A stretch of 64,000 bases of DNA from Lagopus muta (taxonomy: Eukaryota; Chordata; Aves; Galliformes; Phasianidae): contig NC_064449.1 of assembly GCF_023343835.1 (NCBI RefSeq), positions 5,383,278 through 5,447,277 of the forward strand, read 5' to 3'. The notes below the pieces were generated by a model that was not told the DNA's origin, did no database searches, and saw only the letters and a program-made list of their open reading frames with translations. The position numbers were made by a program, and so were the translations under genes. Below are positions 30,660 to 41,705 of the stretch, piece by piece (positions within the stretch are counted from its first letter, which is position 1; the number at the start of each line of letters is the position of its first letter).

Positions 30660-31184
30660 ACACAGCTGTGTGTGTCTTCCTTGGCTTAGAAGTGCCATTG
30701 TGGTGATGGGAGCTAATGTAGGTGTTTGGTGAGCTCATGGCACAGACCCACACCTGTTGTGCTCTCTTCCTGGTGTGGAGAAGGCTCCTACCCAGGCTGT
30801 GCCTTAAAAGCACTGTGGGCATGGGCTGTGCCGCTCTGTCATCAATGTGGGCATGCAAACATGGTGGTTTGGAACCATGAGGAAATCACCAGCTGGCTGC
30901 TGTTGTGGCAATTGAATTCCTGAGGTCTTGGCTGGGGTGGGGGCCATATCCTGGGATAAGGGCCACCCCATCCAGCTCCCTGCTTGCTGTGGGCCCCTAG
31001 GAACAACCTGGTACATGGCACTCAGCAATGCAGAGAAGTACTGCAGCTTGTTAGCACATGCAGGGAACACATTTGCTTTGTCTGTGCTGAGGTGGCTTTA
31101 AATCAGGGCATGAGCGAGTGGTGGGGCTCTGGATGCCTGCTGGTTCTCCCTCCATCCACTCTGTATTCTAACCCTAATTGTCTG
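30660..31184. other. Unique non-coding stretch
   Basis: GC-rich unique DNA; nothing recognised. Confidence 0.5.
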
Positions 31185-31440
31185 CAGCAACCTGTTATTA
31201 CTGCGCCTTTAACATGATAGACACAAATAGGACGCACTAATCCACTACTCTTTGGTTTAAGAGTCATTACAAAGTGCTTAATTAAGTAAGCCTCACTTAA
31301 TCACAAAATGTTTGCATGCTAAACGAGTTCTTGTGAAGCACGACACTTGACATATTCTGTACAAAAATAATTACAAGCGGGAGGCCTGGTACATTGAGCC
31401 TTCGAACATTTCATTTCAGGCCTTACCCATTCATCACCAG
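31185..31440. promoter_or_regulatory. Candidate conserved block with NKX- and OTX-type words
   Basis: Repeat-free with retained CpGs. TAATCC at 31238-31243 is an OTX/PITX-type core. TCACTTAA at 31293-31300 is an NKX2-type core, beside GTGCTTAATTAAGTAAG near 31274-31290. TTTGCATGC lies near 31310 and AAAAATAATTACAAGCGG near 31363-31380. Dense, varied homeodomain words suggest an enhancer. Confidence 0.43.
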
Positions 31441-32522
31441 GCTGGAATTAAAAGGCTTTCAGCGCCGCATGGGGCTGAGCTCCCACATTCCTGCTGCCTG
31501 AGTCACGGCGTGTGGCGGCTGCGGGCGGCCATGGCACGGTGCTGCTGGCACCAGTGGGTGCAGGCATTGCTGGTGAGGGTGCCCTCAGTGAGAGCTGAGT
31601 GAGTGGGAGCGTGGCTTTCTCTGTGCTAATGATAGGTCTCTGAGCGTGTGTTTGCAGCACTGCAGAAGGAACACAACAGCGGGTTCCAAAGGGCAGCGTT
31701 GTGGTGTGTGGGACCAGGCAGGGCGAGACTTCTTGCTGCTGTGAGCTGGGTGTGATCCTTCCTTGTAAGCAGAGCTGCTCCGGCCCTGTCCTCTGCCTGG
31801 AGCGATGGTGGTGTTCCCAGCGTCGCTCCCTCACAGCCTCACAAAAGCTGCCTGAATGGGATTGTGTCAGGAGCAGCACGCAGACCTTTGTTGGGAGTGC
31901 TGGTGCCCATTAAAACCTGTATCCCTGTCTGGATAATTGGGAACCTTACCCAGCCTGCCTTTTGATGGAAACCCTTTAATTAGCATTCTGTACGTGCAGC
32001 AGTGCCCTCAGCACCCTGCTTGTTTTCTCACGTGCTGGCTGCTCAGGTTGGGGTGTTTTGGGTCCTGCAGCTCTGTGTGGTGCACAAGTGCATCCTTCAG
32101 CATGGTGTTGCAGCACAGCAGTGCTCCTCATCCTGCCCAGCTGCTGCTGCCTGCTTTGGGTTCTGCTTTTGACTGCTGTGGCTCAGCATGTGGAAGCAGG
32201 GAGCTGTGCTGTGGGGCTGGCCCTGTGCCCCATGGATACTGCTGGGAAGGCAGTGCAGGGCCACCATCCATCTTTACCAAGAATCATGTGTTTGCTCATC
32301 AGGAGATAGGGCATTTGCAATTGGCCTCTTGTTGCACTATCGTGTAAACCATATAGTGCATAGGAGCTGTTGCAGTGTTACTTGTCACCATGGATGGACC
32401 ATGTATTTGCAAGCAGTCCAAAAGGAATGCAGGCACTGACACTCAGATCAGTTCTCCTGTACTGCCAAACCCCATCTGCACAGCTACAGCTCCATGCCCA
32501 TTTTTAAAGAAGGTCTCAAGCC
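31440..32522. other. Unique non-coding stretch
   Basis: GC-rich unique DNA rich in CTGC/CAGC words. Open frames up to 143 codons on both strands are not protein-like. No gene recognised. Confidence 0.5.
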
Positions 32523-32701
32523 CATTCAGGAAGAATGTTTTCTCAGAAAGAGTGGTCAGGTTCTGGTACAGGCTGCCCAGGGAGTGGTGGGGTCACCATC
32601 CCTGGTGGTGTTTAAGGAAAGGGTGGATGTATACTTATATTGGTGGTAGGTGGACTGGGTGATCTTAGAGGTCATTTCTAACCTTCATGACTCTATGATT
32701 C
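32523..32701 (+). mobile_element. CR1 LINE 3' fragment
   Basis: Starts at ATTCAGGAAGAATGTTTTCTC, cut here to the visible GAAGAATGTTTTCTCAG, then ACAGGCTGCCCAGGGAGTGG, GGGTCACCATCCCTGG, TTTAAGGAAAGGGTGG and GATCTTAGAGGTCATTTC. It ends CTCTATGATT. Same subfamily as 6526, 37321 and 60491. Confidence 0.93.
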
Positions 32702-33490
32702 CTCTAGACCTCATTTTGGAAAAGAGCCCCTTTGATGACTCCCTGGAGTTCCCTCACTTGATATCAGTGTCCGTGCCATGCTATGTGCTGTGCCATGCCA
32801 CAAAGCCTTGTGAACACCAGTGTGTTTTGCAGCACTGCTCCATCACCTCTGACACAGGTGAGGTGCTCCATCACCTCTGACGTACTGTGGTGGCTCCTGC
32901 TCAGGGCAGTCCCTTCCCCTCCTTTAGCCCTCCCCACAGCTGTGGCCTCGTGCAGGAAGCAGCACCAGCTGCAGCTCTCGCATGTGCACAGTGTTGGCCT
33001 TTTCTCGGGGCTTACTGAGAAGATAAATATGTGGATGACAACGCTGCTAAAATATGCATCTTCGGGGGGAGTTATCGAGCTGCGATTTCCTAGGAGAAGC
33101 ACGAGGAGATATTTTTCCCTCCTTTCCTGATGCTACTGTCGTCCTATTGTGTCTGGACACGGCTTTGGAAGAGGGCTGTGCACTGTGGGGCTTGGGGCAG
33201 CGTGGGATCTAATCCTGCAGGATGGGGGGACCTGCTCTATTCCATTCTGGTTCCCCCACCCACTGCCTGTTGTGTGCTATTGCAATGGCAGTGGCTGCTC
33301 CTTCACACATCTGTGTGTATGCCATCACCAGAGAGCTGGGGGCACACCACGGGGCACAGGGTGCATGGTGCTCTGATGCCAGCAGCTGCCACGCTGTGTG
33401 CCAGCAGCCTGGTGCTGGAGCTCTGCAACAGGGCTTTGTTTTGGAGGGGAGGCTGGAAAAGCACTCAGCACGCTGTGACACCCTCTGTGA
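32702..33490. other. Unique non-coding stretch
   Basis: Mixed unique DNA. A short direct repeat GAGGTGCTCCATCACCTCTG-like stretch occurs at 32841-32880 (CCATCACCTCTGAC twice, about 28 bp apart). A CpG-retaining segment lies near 33050-33105. No gene recognised. Confidence 0.45.
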
Positions 33491-33690
33491 CATTCTCGTA
33501 TCAAGTTGTTTCAATTTTTAATTTGCAAACAGCTTGTATTTCAATATTTTCATTATTTATCATATTGCATTGTGTTTTGCATCACAACTGTTGTCTTCCA
33601 TATTATTTTTACACGATAGATCATTTTGCTGGAAGTCAAAATAAACTCCAAGCGCTTTTGTCAAGCCCCAACCATTTTAGCTAAGCTGCA
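33490..33690. promoter_or_regulatory. Weak candidate AT-rich block
   Basis: AT-rich repeat-free stretch with TTTCAATTTTTAATTTGC near 33508-33525, TCATTATTTATCATATTGC near 33550 and ACACGATAGATCATTTTGC near 33611. Confidence 0.27.
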
Positions 33691-34200
33691 GCGATGTTTT
33701 CCAGCGTATTCCTTCACAGGCGCTTTGCAGTGTTTGTTTCTCCTCTTCCAAATGGTTTTGTGAAATGTGAAGTTCATGGAATGGACCCTATATGGGCTCC
33801 CAGCTGCTGTGATGCTGCCTGGCTCTGTGTGGGGGGAGAGCAGCCCCTGAACCTGAGGAGCCCCGCCTGTGGGTGTAGGCACTGACAAAGGAGCAAGGAA
33901 ACACATCTGGTAGAAATTATTTAGCAACATTTCCAAACTTGGTCATCTTCTTTCTTGCGCTAGTGCAGGTTGCCAAGCTGTGGGGCCGTGCTGTACCAAA
34001 CCGTGCTGTGCTGTGCTGAGATACCCCGATGCTGCCTGGCACAGCACCAAGGGTCAGGGCAGGGGGCTGCTGCTTGAGCTTGAGCTCCACTGCTGCTTTG
34101 GCCCCAAAAAGAAGGAAGGCGCTTCATTTCCCAAAACCTCACAATGCATCAGATTGTTTTTTTTTTTTTTTTCAAGATGAGATTTTTTTCGTTTCAAAGT
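33690..34200. other. Unique stretch with a short CTGTG run
   Basis: A brief (CTGTG)n-type run lies at about 34002-34018, like those at 19403 and 51245. The rest is mixed unique DNA with nothing recognised. Confidence 0.5.
34157..34172 (+). repeat. Poly-T run (16)
   Basis: Simple T run followed by a second shorter one near 34184-34190. Confidence 0.85.
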
Positions 34201-34641
34201 GGTGTTTAACAGTTAAGGACAGACTTGGGATTTTGCCTTTGTTCTGGGAGGGGAGGCTTTAAGAAAGGGGTACAAGTGCTTGAAATGCTTCAATGGGGCA
34301 TCGGCGACGTGCTCAGCGTTTTCATTATGGATGGCCCCATGCTTCTTTCTGGGTTCATTTTCCATCACTGGAGCAGAGGGCGGCGGTGCTGTGTCTGGCT
34401 GGCCGGGTGCTGCCTGGCAGTGAGCAGGGCTGGCACACCCCGAGAGCTGCCATCCAGCAGAGCCAGGTGCTGGGGCTGGCGGGGGAACAGAGCGGCTCTT
34501 GGCGCGGGCAGCTCGGCTCCGCAGAGCGCGTGCGTTTCCAATGTGTTTATTTTGTGCTCTGGGAACAGCTGTTGATATTTTGACACTCGCCAACTCCGCG
34601 GGATCTTCAGGGAGTCTCCTTCCCTCCCCTCCACTTCCTGA
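34200..34641. other. GC-rich stretch with moderate CpG
   Basis: CpGs are enriched at 34375-34540 (CTTGGCGCGGGCAGCTCGG near 34498-34516). GTTTATTTTGTGCTCTGGG and TGATATTTTGACACTCGCC follow near 34543-34590. It could be a small CpG-rich element; no coding frame is recognised. Confidence 0.35.
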
Positions 34642-34667
34642 CCCCCCCCCCCCCCCCCCCCCCCCCC
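34642..34667 (+). repeat. Poly-C run (26)
   Basis: A pure C run of 26 follows a pyrimidine-rich TCCTTCCCTCCCCTCC stretch. The complementary G run can fold as a quadruplex and the C run as an i-motif. The length is likely unstable in sequencing. Confidence 0.92.
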
Positions 34668-34869
34668 TTTTCCTTCTGCTTTCTGCTCTCTCTTTTCCAT
34701 GCACCCATCTCCTCTCTGCCTGCCTTTGTTTGCAATGGGGTGAGCAGGGAGCTCTGTGCCGCGGCTCCGTGGTCCCATTGCCCCACGCATCACATTGCCC
34801 CATGCTGGGAGCTGGGCTTGGCCCCGTTTTGGGGTAACCCCCCCTCACACCCCCTCCCACACTGCCGTG

Positions 34870-35310
34870 CCAGATTAGCTGGGTTAAACTGCTAATGCTC
34901 CGCTACGTGGAAGGCTGCTTTCAGTAAGTGGCTCCCCGTAGCTTATTTGACTCCAGGCCCAAATCTAACGTCTCAGTGGGCCTGTTACATTAAGCAGGCC
35001 CAAGTGGTAGGAGATTTAAAGCATCAAAATGAAGTGCTTTATCACTCCGTACTGTGTTCTTGGCTGCTTTCGTTGGCCTCACTTCACAGGCTTTGCAGCC
35101 TGCAAGCAGAGCCCTCTCGGCAGGCCCATTACAAATTCCACTTGTTGACGGTTGCCTTGTTGCAGGATTTAATGGTAGAATAATATTTACACAGTAAACT
35201 CCTCTGGAGGTGTTATAAACACCATAAAAAGGATTTTAGAAGCTTAATGAGCGTTAGTGAAGTCGAGACAGGATAATGTGGCAACTGTGCGCTGTAATCT
35301 GATTTGGCAC
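34870..35310. promoter_or_regulatory. Candidate conserved block with inverted repeats
   Basis: Repeat-free block. TGGGCCTG at 34977-34984 pairs with CAGGCCCA at 34995-35002 around a 10-bp spacer, and CAGGCCCA also stands at 34954-34961 and 35121-35128. GGTGTTATAAACACC at 35209-35223 is a second small inverted repeat. ATTTAATGGTAGAATAATATTT lies near 35168-35189, described here only by position. CpGs are kept (GACGG, GCGTTAG, GTCGAG). Enhancer candidate. Confidence 0.42.
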
Positions 35311-36060
35311 CTTCTGCACAGCAGGAGTTGGTGGGTGGAAGAGCTTTTTCGTCTTGTTGTTTATTTGTATTCAGTGTGTAATATTGCACAGCGGGGGCTC
35401 AGGGTGTGCAGAACCGCCGACCTATGCACAGCCCGGCAGGCACTCAGGTGTGCATCCTCAGATGGGGAGAGCATCAAGGCCCAGCAATGCGGTTTTTGGT
35501 GGTGCTGCACCAAGCTTGGCCATAAACATCCTGTGGGGAATTTGCAGCCCAGCCCTGTGCCCGCTGTGGGGACACCAGTGGGGCTGTGCTGTGCTGAGTG
35601 TTACACTGCCCACAGGAGGCATGGGGCAGCCGTAGGGCATGCACTGACTGCACCAAGCATTGGGTGCATCCCAGGCAGTGCTCTGTAGCCGTGCATCCTC
35701 CTGCCTCTTTTTAGCATTGTAGTTCATGTTTCCTCCTTTATCTGAGCCGAAAACGCCTCCTTCTCTATTTGTGTGTGTACGTATCTATACATATGCACAG
35801 ATGCACACAGATTTGCGCTATTCTGGGGTGGCTTTGCAAATCAGCCCTGTGCCTTTGGTTGTTGCTGTGCAGATATTTTGGGTTCTGTTCTGAGGAGGCA
35901 GAGAGAGCTCAGGGCTCTCTGTGTACACCTCCTGTGCTGCTCAGTGTCGGCGGGCCCTTCTGCAGGGAGGAACCAGAGCTGCCTGGCTGTGTCCTGCTGC
36001 TGCAAAGGCCATCTTCTGAAGGGAAAATGGTTGGTGGGAATGCTTCCATTTCAGTGTAAT
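35310..36060. other. Unique non-coding stretch
   Basis: GC-rich unique DNA with a degenerate GTGTACG/ATACATATGCACAG stretch near 35770-35810. No gene recognised. Confidence 0.5.
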
Positions 36061-36235
36061 GCTGCTTATCAAAGAGTCTCTCTTTGTTTTCCTGTTTTTT
36101 CCCCCCAGCATTTAGATTGTTTTTCAGTTTGAATGTTGTACGTTTTTTTATATTTTTACATTGCTGTTATATAAATATCAATATATACATATAAAATCTA
36201 TCCCATACATACTGTTGAAAACCTCTATTATCTTC
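36060..36235. other. AT-rich low-complexity stretch
   Basis: T- and TA-rich sequence (TATAAATATCAATATATACA near 36170-36189). It is more likely low complexity than a defined element. Confidence 0.45.
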
Positions 36236-37320
36236 TGCTGTGGAACACAAACCAGAGCTCAACTGCAGCGTTTCAGGCATGACACAGGATCTGCTTTCTG
36301 CACAGCTCCTTTCCCCAGCTCAGCCCTGTGATGGGCTTTGTTCTGCAGCGTGGGACCCTCTGCCCGTTGGCTTGGCAGAAGTCCCCACCCTCTCCTGCCA
36401 TCTAAGTCTGCAGTTTTGTGAACTTTGAGGACTTTGATTTTGACACTGCAGGAGCCCCCCTCAGCCTATCCAATTTCTGAGGGACACGAGGAGCCGTGAA
36501 TCTTGAGGCTGACTTGCCAGGAGCAAAAAGCTGCCTTTTGTAAATAAGCCAATATTTTCTTTCTTTCAAGGGGAAGCTGACAAAGATCAATACCAGCCTG
36601 CAAAAGACATTGCCCTCTTAAGAATTAGCCCTTTGCAGAATCATTAATCCAGGAAGCTGTTACAGGGTGACAAGAGCGCGCAGGCTCTGCCAGGTCTTGG
36701 AGGGATCACAGGAACATCGCCTTATGCACAGAAAAACAAACCCAATGAAATCACCAAGAAAATAGCTGCCATGCTCCAGGCTTGTTCTGCTGAGGAGCTG
36801 GTCTGACTTTGGTTAGTGAAGGCAGGGTGAGCTCCTGGAAAGAGGCATTAAGGAACCCCTGCGTTCATCCCATGCCCATCCTGTGGCGGGATGGAGCACC
36901 GAGCAAATCAGTGCAGTGCTGTGGTTGAGTCAAACTAAGATGTTTACTTCCTAGTGGGCTGCTTTCACACACATCCAAATGCCCCAGGACTGATGGCATG
37001 GTTTGCCAAACTCAGTGATGTCCTGGAAGAGAAGAGCAACCCTCATCTCTTGTGGTGTTTAATGGCTTAATTGTGTGCAAAGGGCTTACATGTATTCTGC
37101 AGTGATGAGGCACTCGAAACCAAGTGGTGAGCACAGTGTAGGAACCTGCAGAAGAAAGGAAAGGTGTAAAAGTAACAGCTCGAAAAGGAACATAGAGTGC
37201 TGTCCCTGTCCCAGTCCTGCTGACACTACTCTGACAAGGGGTGCTTAGGCTGTGAAAGGCTCATTCCTCCAGGGAAGAAGGAGCTGCTTCCCTGGACGTG
37301 GGAATCTCAATTAAGTCAAA
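36235..37320. other. Unique non-coding stretch
   Basis: No gene or repeat family recognised. AGAATCATTAATCCAGG near 36637-36653 is a homeodomain-like word in a small AT-rich island. Confidence 0.5.
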
Positions 37321-37530
37321 GGATGGAATATTAGGAAGAATCCGTTGTCAGAAAGAGAGGTCAGGCACTGGCACAAGCTGCCCGGAGAGGAAGTGGTCAC
37401 CATCCCTGGGGGTGTTTAAGGAAAGGGTGGCTGTAGTACTTTAGGACATGGCTAGTGGGCAGTGTTGGTGGTAGGTGGATGGTTGGAATGGATGATCTTA
37501 AAGGTCTTTTCCAACCTTCATGATTCTGTA
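37321..37530 (+). mobile_element. CR1 LINE 3' fragment
   Basis: Contains GGAATATTAGGAAGAATCCG, GTCACCATCCCTGGGGGTG, TTTAAGGAAAGGGTGGCTG, GGACATGGCTAGTGGGCAG and AAAGGTCTTTTCCAACC, and ends ATTCTGTAA. Same subfamily as 6526, 32523 and 60491. Confidence 0.93.
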
Positions 37531-37629
37531 AGTGTGCCTCAGTTTCTCCAGAGCTGCGTCTGCCTGCATCAGCCCTTGGGTGAGGCTGCCAGCAGTGGGC
37601 CCCGAGTGGCACGTGCACGTGGTGGGTGC

Positions 37630-38060
37630 GAGATAACACGCATAATCTTATTTAAGTATGAAGAAAAATCAGAGCGCGAAATGCCAAAAGCTGAAGCGGT
37701 GACGTGTCTGGTTAACAGCTAGAAATGAAAAAATAATTCCAAACAACACGTTTGTCACAACATTGAAGGGTCACCCGCTAGGCAGAGGAAGCCAAAGAGG
37801 GAAACAGTTCTTAGGTGTAATTACAGTTTCTAAGAAGTTTTTCACTTGCTGTGTAATTGTCGGAGGGTGGTGATTGGCGCCGCAGCAGCGCTGGGAAAGC
37901 GCCACAATAGAGCTGTAATTTACGGGGCTGGAACCGTGAAGTCAGAAATGGGTTGGGAATTATTGCTAATCTTCACGTGCTCAGCTGTTCTTATGCTGGC
38001 CAAAGCAGATAGGATTATGGTCTCGAGAGGAACCGTTTGTGTGATCTTGTGGTGCTCCTA
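37630..38060. promoter_or_regulatory. Candidate conserved block with T-box/homeodomain composite
   Basis: Repeat-free and CpG-retaining. AGGTGTAATTACAG (37813-37826) joins a T-box half-site AGGTGT to TAATTA, and the same 14-mer occurs at 41083-41096. Other words: GATAACACGCATAATC near 37632, CAAACAACACGTTTGTC near 37740, TAATTGTCGG near 37854, GAATTATTGCTAATC near 37958-37972. Inference: enhancer. Confidence 0.45.
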
Positions 38061-38737
38061 CAGTGCCTGGGCACCAGAGCTCTGCCTGAGACCCACAGGG
38101 ACCTGAAGGTCCTGGGAGAGCTGGAGTGCCTTTCTTGGTTACAGGAGCGGGCAGACTTGCTGCCTTGCTTCAATAAATGATTTGGTTTGCTCTTTCTCAA
38201 GTTTCTGGCCCAAATGTGGGAGCTTCAGTCTAGATGTTGAATGTTGCTTTGTTTCTATATCGGTGAAGAGTTCTCTGCTGCTGAAAGGCTTCCTCCTGCA
38301 AAGAGGGTTTACAACCAGTGAGAAAGCTACCTTTCCAATTAGCGAGCAGAGCAGTTACCAGTGCTTTGGAGCCAGGAGAGGTGCTGAGCTGAGGGCCATG
38401 CCTCAAACATGGGAGCACGGGCAGGACAAGGTGCCAACTGTTGGGCTGAGCATCTCCCAAGCCCACTTTGCTCGTACTGTGCTCAAAGAGCCCGTGTGCA
38501 GAGCTCCCTGAACCTGGCAGCCTGGTTTGGGGCAGGATTGTTGATTTGTTTTTAATTTTTTTTTGCTGATCTCAGCCCATTCTGTGCCCTAGGCTGTGTG
38601 CTGCTGGGCCGAGGGCAGCGCAGCCTACAAGATGTGTATTTCTGAGATAAAAAGCTCCTCTCTGCAATGCCATCCTCTGCCAGCATGGAAACGCGCAGCT
38701 CTTTCACGTCAGGCAGCTGCCTGTGTTCAGGAGAATT
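38060..38737. other. Unique non-coding stretch
   Basis: Mixed unique DNA; nothing recognised. Confidence 0.5.
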
Positions 38738-38757
38738 AAAAAAAAAAAAAAAAAAAA
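38738..38757 (+). repeat. Poly-A run (20)
   Basis: Uninterrupted A run directly left of a candidate conserved block. No retroposed body upstream. Confidence 0.9.
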
Positions 38758-38759
38758 GC

Positions 38760-39180
38760 ACTTTTTTCATTTGTGCTGATTTGCATATTAATAGTTTGCA
38801 TATTAAACAACTACTTCAGAGGGTGGGCGGGCTAATGAATGCAGCAGTCTCCTCTATTTTAACTCAATTTGCCTCATCCATATTCCAATGACTTTGGGGA
38901 TTGGTATTCAGTTTTCATTGAAATTATCCAAGCCAGACCTAATTTGTGCTGCCCTTCCATTAATCCAATTAATTAGCACCATTGATGTGTACTGCCTTTG
39001 TAATGTAGCTTTGTTCAGTGCTGCTGCTGCTAATGACAGCCTAGTATCAGAGCAAATAATGAGCAAACCAAAGGAGCGTTTGACCCTTGATGTACCCCTG
39101 CACAATGCAGCGGTTTTTAGTCTGGAGGCCCTAATTTAGGTTCGATAGCCCAAATTATAGACAATAATTCAATATTCTTT
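38760..39180. promoter_or_regulatory. Strong candidate conserved enhancer block
   Basis: The word TTTGCATATTAA is repeated at 38780-38791 and 38795-38806, 15 bp apart, so two octamer-type sites lie in tandem. The block continues with CATTAATCCAATTAATTAGC near 38958-38977, GCTGCTGCTGCTAATGACAG near 39019-39038, AGCAAATAATGAGCAAACC near 39052 and CCCTAATTTAGGTTCGATAG near 39129-39148. It is uniformly AT-leaning, repeat-free and stop-rich. Inference: a deeply conserved enhancer, one of the best candidates here. Confidence 0.5.
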
Positions 39181-39800
39181 GTGGGGAGCTGAGCGAGTGT
39201 TGCCCTGCCATTTGTTTAGCTTATCATTTTTCCCTGCCTCTTTATTTATGTATTTTTTTTCCCTCTCTTTTTCATTATTTTCCAACCTGGCCTCCCTTCT
39301 CCACCTCCAGCATTGATTTCTGACCTCGTTTCCACTGAGAGGCCTGAAGATCTCTTGGCTCTGAAGGAATTCATTAACCTTTCCCCCTCCCCAGAACTGG
39401 AGAGAAAATCCGTATATTTTTAAGTAAGGCAAATAAACACTATTTGTGATTATTGCAGTCCCCTCGCTGGCTGCTCCCAAAGAGCTCAGTGGCTCAGGAG
39501 CCACACAGAATGTCTAGATGTTGTGTAATTGCTTTCTCTCTGCTTGGAACCGTTATTTAACTCTGCCTGGCTGTGGTCAATGCACTGGAGATGGTCATCC
39601 ACAGGCTGGTTGCTGTCTTTGTTAAGCTGAAGCATTGCGTCCACAGGTTTGTTAGCTGGCAGCAGGGATGGTGGGGGACAAAGCCCAGCTTGCAAAGGGA
39701 CATGGGGATGTTGGTAGCTCAGCATGGGTGCAGCTTAGCAGTGCCCATTGAGTCCAAGGGGACTCAGAGCAAACGCCACCTCCTGCAGCTCTCTGTGCTG
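39180..39800. other. Pyrimidine-rich then unique stretch
   Basis: Pyrimidine-rich at 39225-39320 (TTTCCCTCTCTTTTTC and similar). The minus-strand frame at 39169-39504 is a purine-rich reading of it with Lys, Arg and Glu and no motif. An acceptor-like CCCCCTCCCCAG ends near 39394. No gene called. Confidence 0.45.
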
Positions 39801-39925
39801 TTTCCAATCACTTCTTCTCAGCGTTATAAATCACACAATTTGAATGGAAGCTTATACAGTTAGTTGCCTGAAAGATTTTACTGATTAACCTTAAAATACG
39901 CTATAAATCTTCTCTTGCTTGGTCG
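39800..39925. promoter_or_regulatory. Weak candidate AT-rich block
   Basis: AT-rich with GCGTTATAAATCACACAATT near 39821-39840, TTTACTGATTAACC near 39877 and TACGCTATAAATC near 39897. Confidence 0.28.
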
Positions 39926-40985
39926 TTGGGCACTGAGGAAGCAAACAGATCCCTGCACCATCGGAGCCCGGCATGCAGCAGGGATGGGTGCGTGGGGCTG
40001 CTGGGTGTTGCACTGCTCCCCAGGGCAGTGTGCAGCCAACAGTGCGGAACAAAGCTGGCAGCGTTCTGCCACCTAGATGCGTGCCAACACTGGGCTGCTC
40101 TGCCCATCTCCTGCCGGAGGAGAACGGCTGGTGGTACCAACCAGGAGAGTCTCAGTGCTTTCTGGCACGGATGCAACAGGATCCCGTTTAGTGGCATCAC
40201 TCAGGACTTGTCACACTGCAGCGTGTCACAACATGTCAGCCCCTGACAGGCTGGATACCTGCTATTATTGCAGTGGAGCACAAAAACAAAGTGCAGGTGG
40301 TGAGCAGAGGGAGCGCCATGGGCACTGGGTGCTGTGCGGGGTGGCATGTGGGAGGGCCCAACAGGGGGGTGTGGGGTGCACAAGGACCCCACGGCCCTCT
40401 GGTACAGGAGCATGGCAGTGCTATCTTTCTTTGGTGCTTCACCAGGCAATAAGCACCCGTGGGATCACAGCTCTCCTGTGATGTCCGTGGGGCAGGAGTA
40501 CAGAAGCCCCCAGCTGGGAAACCCTGCTGTCGTCCCTACTGACAAAGTGCCCTCCAAAGGCATAAACCATAAACTGGAAATACCCTCTGATGTCTAATAG
40601 TCATATACAAAGCTCTCGCTTCAAACACCGCATTGCTCTGAGTTGCAGTGCCAACTGGGGAGAAAGCAGGCAAGACTGAGGGACTCAGGGGCTCGGTGTG
40701 GTGTGAGTGCTATGGTGGCCCAACCAGAAATAGAAGCGGCCCCCAGACAGCCTGCTTTGGGGGAAATCCCACCCTGGCACCAAGCACCAGCACTCGCTGC
40801 TGCCAGTATTCTCAGCATCACTGGAGAAGAACTCATGCAGGCTGCATCCCATCCTGCTGCACTCCATGCCTGATGCCTGCAAAGAGGTGGAAAAGCAAGC
40901 CAGCACTAGAGTAGCTGAGCTCAGCACTGGGGTGGGGAATTCCTTCCTTTTCCTTGGGTCTGGTCATGGAGGTCTCTGCAGCATG
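39925..40985. other. Unique non-coding stretch
   Basis: GC-rich unique DNA; open frames up to 134 codons are not protein-like. No transposon recognised. Confidence 0.5.
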
Positions 40986-41285
40986 AGTTTAATTAATTGG
41001 CTGCCTGTGAATACAGTATGACAAACAGTAGATTGAGTCCCCTCTTGCCCCCACTGGTGACATAATTCAAGCCTCAAATCACAGGTGTAATTACAGGAGC
41101 ACGCTGTCTCATCATGCAGTTCCTCTGATGAACTTCCCACCTAAATGCTGTCTTCAACAAAGTTCTCCCTGTGATAACGAGGCCAGGAGCTGGCTGGCTT
41201 CTATTTGCTTTATTATCAAGCTGATGAGGCTATTTAGCCTGTTTTATGCCCCATTACATTCCGTGTTTGAAACGCTGCAGAGAGC
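40985..41285. promoter_or_regulatory. Candidate conserved block with T-box/homeodomain composite
   Basis: TTTAATTAATTGGCTGCC near 40988-41005 starts the block. AGGTGTAATTACAG at 41083-41096 is identical to 37813-37826. CTTTATTATCAAGCTGATG near 41208-41226 and TTTTATGCCCCATTACATTC near 41241-41260 follow. Repeat-free. Inference: enhancer related in motif content to the block at 37630. Confidence 0.43.
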
Positions 41286-41480
41286 TGGAGCTTGCTCTGC
41301 GCCCATCTCTTGCAGCGTTGGCCTTGGAGCACCCAAAGCCCGTGGCTGCTGCTGGCTCCATGAGCTCTCCTTTCTGAGAGCTGCGTGGCTGAGATGAATG
41401 CTCTGCCTGTTATTGTTACCTCTCCTCACTTTTATTTTCCATGCTCTCATCACTAGTTTGAGTGCTCCTTATTTTCCTTC
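41285..41480. other. Unique spacer
   Basis: GC-rich unique DNA; nothing recognised. Confidence 0.5.
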
Positions 41481-41705
41481 CCTCAGAAAGAAGCCATAAA
41501 ATTCCCCAGACCGTGTGTGGTATGGTGCGCACTTACAAATTACCATTGAAAAATGAATTGCCTTGACAAAATCTAATGTTTTGTGACACAGCACAAATAT
41601 GCATTTCATTCTTGAAGAGAAGGAAAAGGAGCTCATTGGAAATATTAAATTAAGCAGTGTAACAGCTGAGAATAATTTGGTTTTCTGCTCTGTTGCTTGT
41701 GATTT
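41480..41705. promoter_or_regulatory. Candidate AT-rich regulatory block
   Basis: Repeat-free with CTTACAAATTACCATTG near 41531, AAATATGCATTTCATTC near 41596 and AATATTAAATTAAGCAGTG near 41641. Confidence 0.33.

Noticed and set aside
34213..34860. 215-codon minus-strand open frame
   Set aside because: Crosses the poly-C run (read as glycine) and the T run; composition is driven by low complexity.
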